In this document: positions 61,959 through 64,000 of the stretch, piece after piece | How positions within the stretch are numbered: the stretch's first letter is position 1 | Layout: each line of letters begins with the position of its first letter | Source: VXYL01 sp963422285 | GTDB taxonomy: Bacteria > Pseudomonadota > Gammaproteobacteria > Pseudomonadales > Azotimanducaceae | NCBI GenBank assembly: GCA_963422285.2 | Contig: CAXXJO010000002.1 | Span: forward strand, 682,001 to 746,000 | DNA: 64,000 nucleotides | Direction of reading: 5' to 3' | Program-made: the position numbers and the translations under genes | The notes under the pieces: model-generated | What the model saw: the letters and a program-made list of their open reading frames with translations, nothing else | Database searches by the model: none | Told to the model about the DNA's origin: nothing

Positions 61959-63266
61959 CTACGTCAAATCCCCCCACGGTCCCGTAATAGCAAAACTAAT
62001 TCCGGGCTCCTGCAGGTTAGCGAACACCCACTCGCCAATCCGACATACGCCACACCATTCGCCGCCACGGTAGTCGCCGCGAAACCCTTTCAGGCCATCT
62101 AGCACGACGTTGTTCTCGGCGATCGGCATCACCTCGCCGGACGCCGTCAACAGCGACAGCCGGCTAGGCGTGCCGCCGTCTTCGCAAAGCAGCAGGGCAC
62201 CGCCGGCCATGGTGGCGAGATTGTCCGGCATATCGAGCACGTCGCGCCCTGGCGATTCGTACAGCAGCCGCAGATGGTCGTCGCCGAGGGCCAGCTCCCA
62301 GATTTGACCTTTGCCAGCCCATCCGCCCGTGGTGGAGACGAAGTACAGATGGCCGTCGTCGAGCCAGCAGCCCTCCAGTCGCCTGAAGCGCATGCCGCCC
62401 TGGACGTATCCCTGCCGGAACACGGAACGACCGTTCGAACCCTGCGGGTCGTCGATATCGACCCAAGCCACGGGCAGCGACAAGCCCTGCCGCCAACGGC
62501 CAGTGAAGTTGGGACGCCCGTCGATGGCGAGCATTTGCAGGCGCCCGACCCCGCGCAATGCTTGCGCGGACAGCCTGCCGTCCTTCGGCACGAAGCGATA
62601 CAAACCAGCACGGGTTTCGTCCTCGGTGAGGTAGACCATGCCGGTAACGGGGTCCACCGCCGCGGCTTCGTGCTGGAAGCGTCCGAGGCCGGAGATGGGA
62701 CGGGGATCGCCCATGCCGTCGGCCGGCACCTCGAAGACATAGCCGTGGGGACGATCGACCCGGCGAGTCTTGGGGTGAGCCAAGGTCTCCTCGCAGGAGA
62801 GCCAGCTGCCCCAGGGCGTCGGGCCGCCCGCGCAGTTCTTGTAGGTGCCGGCGAGCGATACCCGCGACGAGAGCCATTCGCCAGCCTCGATATCGAAGGT
62901 AAGCGTGGTGGTGCCGCCGCCGCAGCGGGGATCGTAGACCGGCTCTGGCCCGAGCAAGGGTGCTAAGGTGATTTCGTGGTTGCGAACCAGGGTGGCGGTG
63001 CGGCCGTCGTCGGCAAGGAACGCTCCCATGCCATCGTGCAGTCCGGAGACGACGTTGCCATCGTCCATCCGGTCTCTCGACCAGCTAAAGGACCTATAGG
63101 CGAAGCCTGGAGGCAGCTTCAGGAGCGGCGCGCCAGTGGCTTGGTCGGCCACGGGCTGCAACGGCTTGGACACGCTGACCCGGGATGCCGGCCGCCACGC
63201 GAATGCCGCCACGGCAGCCGCCGTCAGGGTGGCCGCGGAGAGCAGGAAGTCGCGCCGGTTCGCCAT
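61959..63266 (-). CDS. PhoX/DUF839-family protein, Tat-exported
   Basis: A 435-residue protein of the PhoX alkaline phosphatase-like (DUF839) family. The signal MANRRDFLLSAATLTAAAVA is a Tat signal (RRDFL). Beta-propeller blocks include RNHEITLAPL, GGGTTTLTFD, PWGSWLSCEETLAHP, RFQHEAAAVDPVTGMVYLTE and DGGTPSRLSLL. In true PhoX, metal-binding Glu and Asp occur in these same blocks. The start at 63266 is chosen for the Tat signal; the frame is open to 63311. With phoB-phoR elsewhere, it could be phosphate-regulated. Confidence 0.82.
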   Translation of the reverse strand: MANRRDFLLSAATLTAAAVAAFAWRPASRVSVSKPLQPVADQATGAPLLKLPPGFAYRSFSWSRDRMDDGNVVSGLHDGMGAFLADDGRTATLVRNHEITLAPLLGPEPVYDPRCGGGTTTLTFDIEAGEWLSSRVSLAGTYKNCAGGPTPWGSWLSCEETLAHPKTRRVDRPHGYVFEVPADGMGDPRPISGLGRFQHEAAAVDPVTGMVYLTEDETRAGLYRFVPKDGRLSAQALRGVGRLQMLAIDGRPNFTGRWRQGLSLPVAWVDIDDPQGSNGRSVFRQGYVQGGMRFRRLEGCWLDDGHLYFVSTTGGWAGKGQIWELALGDDHLRLLYESPGRDVLDMPDNLATMAGGALLLCEDGGTPSRLSLLTASGEVMPIAENNVVLDGLKGFRGDYRGGEWCGVCRIGEWVFANLQEPGISFAITGPWGDLT

Positions 63267-63501
63267 GTTCGCCACGGTATCATGGCGGGCTTTCGACGGA
63301 TAGAGCTTCACCTCTATCGAGCACGAACAGAGTTCGTCGCTGCATCGAGCGGCTTGGCAGGCTTGGCAACAGCAGGCCGCTACCGTCTAAGGCATAGCAT
63401 ATGGTACGCTCGGCGATATGCTGCAAAGGACGAGTGCAGCGCGGCGTCTAAATCCAGCGCTCCGTTATCCACGGACGTCGCCAGCCTGATCGGATAAACG
63501 A

Positions 63502-64000
63502 GTGACAAACATCGCCAGCCCGCACCGCCAAGCAGTTACGCTGGACCACGCCCTACACTCTCGCAACAAGGCTCAAGAAATCCAGGGTGCTGTGCTTCCT
63601 CTAGCAGAAAGATACCGATGGTCTAGTCCTTTTCTAGGCGCGGTCGTTGCTGGCGATTTTACATCGGGTTCTCTTGACCAGTTGCGCTCGCATGGCTTCA
63701 CAGTGTTGCACCTACCCTATGAATCCATAATCAGGGCCTATCAAAGCGTAGGTATCGATGTTCAGTTCGACGAAAGGACGCCCGATAGTTCATTTCGCAA
63801 TAGGATGCATGAAATTGATCGACTATCACCAGATGATATTTCCAACCTTGCACGCTCTCTTATTGAAGACAACCAAGTAGAGCTTGATATATTCATAGAA
63901 ATACTGAGAGCATGCTTGAGTCGGTCGGTCCAGAAAGTGATCGTCGTTCCACTCTATGGAACTGCTAACAACTTCTCTTCGATTCAAGATGCAATGACGT
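63502..64000 (+). CDS. Possible restriction-linked protein, truncated by window end
   Basis: Open from a GTG at 63502 to the last base. Translation has LHSRNKAQEIQGAVLPLAER, PFLGAVVAGDFTSGSLDQLR, VLHLPYESIIRAYQSVGID and RLSPDDISNLARSLIED. I recall PFLGAVLAG...VLYFPYES in uncharacterised proteins next to DNA methylases, but this is memory only. The GC content drops well below that of the window from about 63560, suggesting horizontal transfer. The start may be internal. Confidence 0.5.
   Translation, partial: MTNIASPHRQAVTLDHALHSRNKAQEIQGAVLPLAERYRWSSPFLGAVVAGDFTSGSLDQLRSHGFTVLHLPYESIIRAYQSVGIDVQFDERTPDSSFRNRMHEIDRLSPDDISNLARSLIEDNQVELDIFIEILRACLSRSVQKVIVVPLYGTANNFSSIQDAMT

Noticed and set aside
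1..64000. tRNA or rRNA genes
   Set aside because: No cloverleaf-like or rRNA-like sequence was recognised on either strand, though this could not be checked with a covariance model.

Overview
The window is about 63-65% GC and densely coded. It looks like the chromosome of a Gammaproteobacterium. It has hspQ, a six-gene TonB2-type cluster (DUF3450 protein, long TolQ/ExbB protein, exbB, exbD, tonB, TPR protein), an LpxL-type lipid A acyltransferase and riboflavin synthase. Many genes act on odd lipids and organics: two phytanoyl-CoA-dioxygenase-like enzymes, a Baeyer-Villiger-type monooxygenase, a luciferase-like monooxygenase, an SCP-x-like thiolase with a DUF35 partner, and a CrtI-like oxidoreductase. 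This fits a marine or host-associated lineage, but that placement is inference. Decay is common: broken M4 protease, hydroxyacid dehydrogenase, crotonase, Uma2, DNA methylase and several toxin-antitoxin relics.

Layout. 1-7.4 kb (minus): serS (cut by the window edge), fluC, hspQ and ribE, then the TonB2-type cluster, possibly one long transcription unit. 7.8-12 kb: dienelactone hydrolase, phoB-phoR, a PhyH enzyme. 12.4-13.2 kb: dead M4 metalloprotease. 13.4-17.2 kb: SDR, divergent from a coupled operon of LLM monooxygenase, alpha/beta hydrolase and HAD protein. 17.3-18.4 kb: methylase with an in-frame TAG. 18.7-24.6 kb: ribokinase-like kinase, PiT-like membrane protein, prolyl oligopeptidase, RES-Xre toxin-antitoxin pair. 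24.4-41.2 kb: MoaD-like/DUF35/thiolase, monooxygenase, a secreted HEXXH protein with an internal duplication, CrtI-like enzyme, GDPD, alpha/beta hydrolase with PhyH, VOC protein, Leu/Phe/Val dehydrogenase.

41.1-59.7 kb is the centrepiece: a type III-B (Cmr) CRISPR-Cas island. It begins at three 86-bp direct repeats and runs cas6, NE0113-family CARF gene (frameshifted at a G6 run), Csx2-type CARF-HEPN gene, cmr1-cas10-cmr3-cmr4-cmr5-cmr6, a MntA-HepT relic, TIGR02710-type CARF-HEPN gene, Card1/Can2-like CARF-nuclease gene, cas2, cas1, a Cas1-like gene without the catalytic core, a second cas2, and a CRISPR array. Cas10 keeps the GGDD cyclase motif but has no HD nuclease domain. Interference would therefore depend on Cmr4 RNA cutting plus cyclic-oligoadenylate signalling to up to four CARF proteins. 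Many genes overlap by 1-4 bases. The array (six repeats) is split from its degenerate far end by a 1,249-bp segment carrying four tiny coupled phage-like genes and a BrnT fragment.

59.7-64 kb: decayed DNA, lpxL-like acyltransferase, a Tat-exported PhoX/DUF839 protein, and the start of a lower-GC, possibly restriction-linked gene cut by the window end.

A separate signal is a short palindromic element found in the same reading frame inside two unrelated genes (HAD protein and Baeyer-Villiger-type monooxygenase), translated as GSPQ-x-GSARG-x-PS. It resembles the protein-inserted palindromic elements known from Rickettsia.
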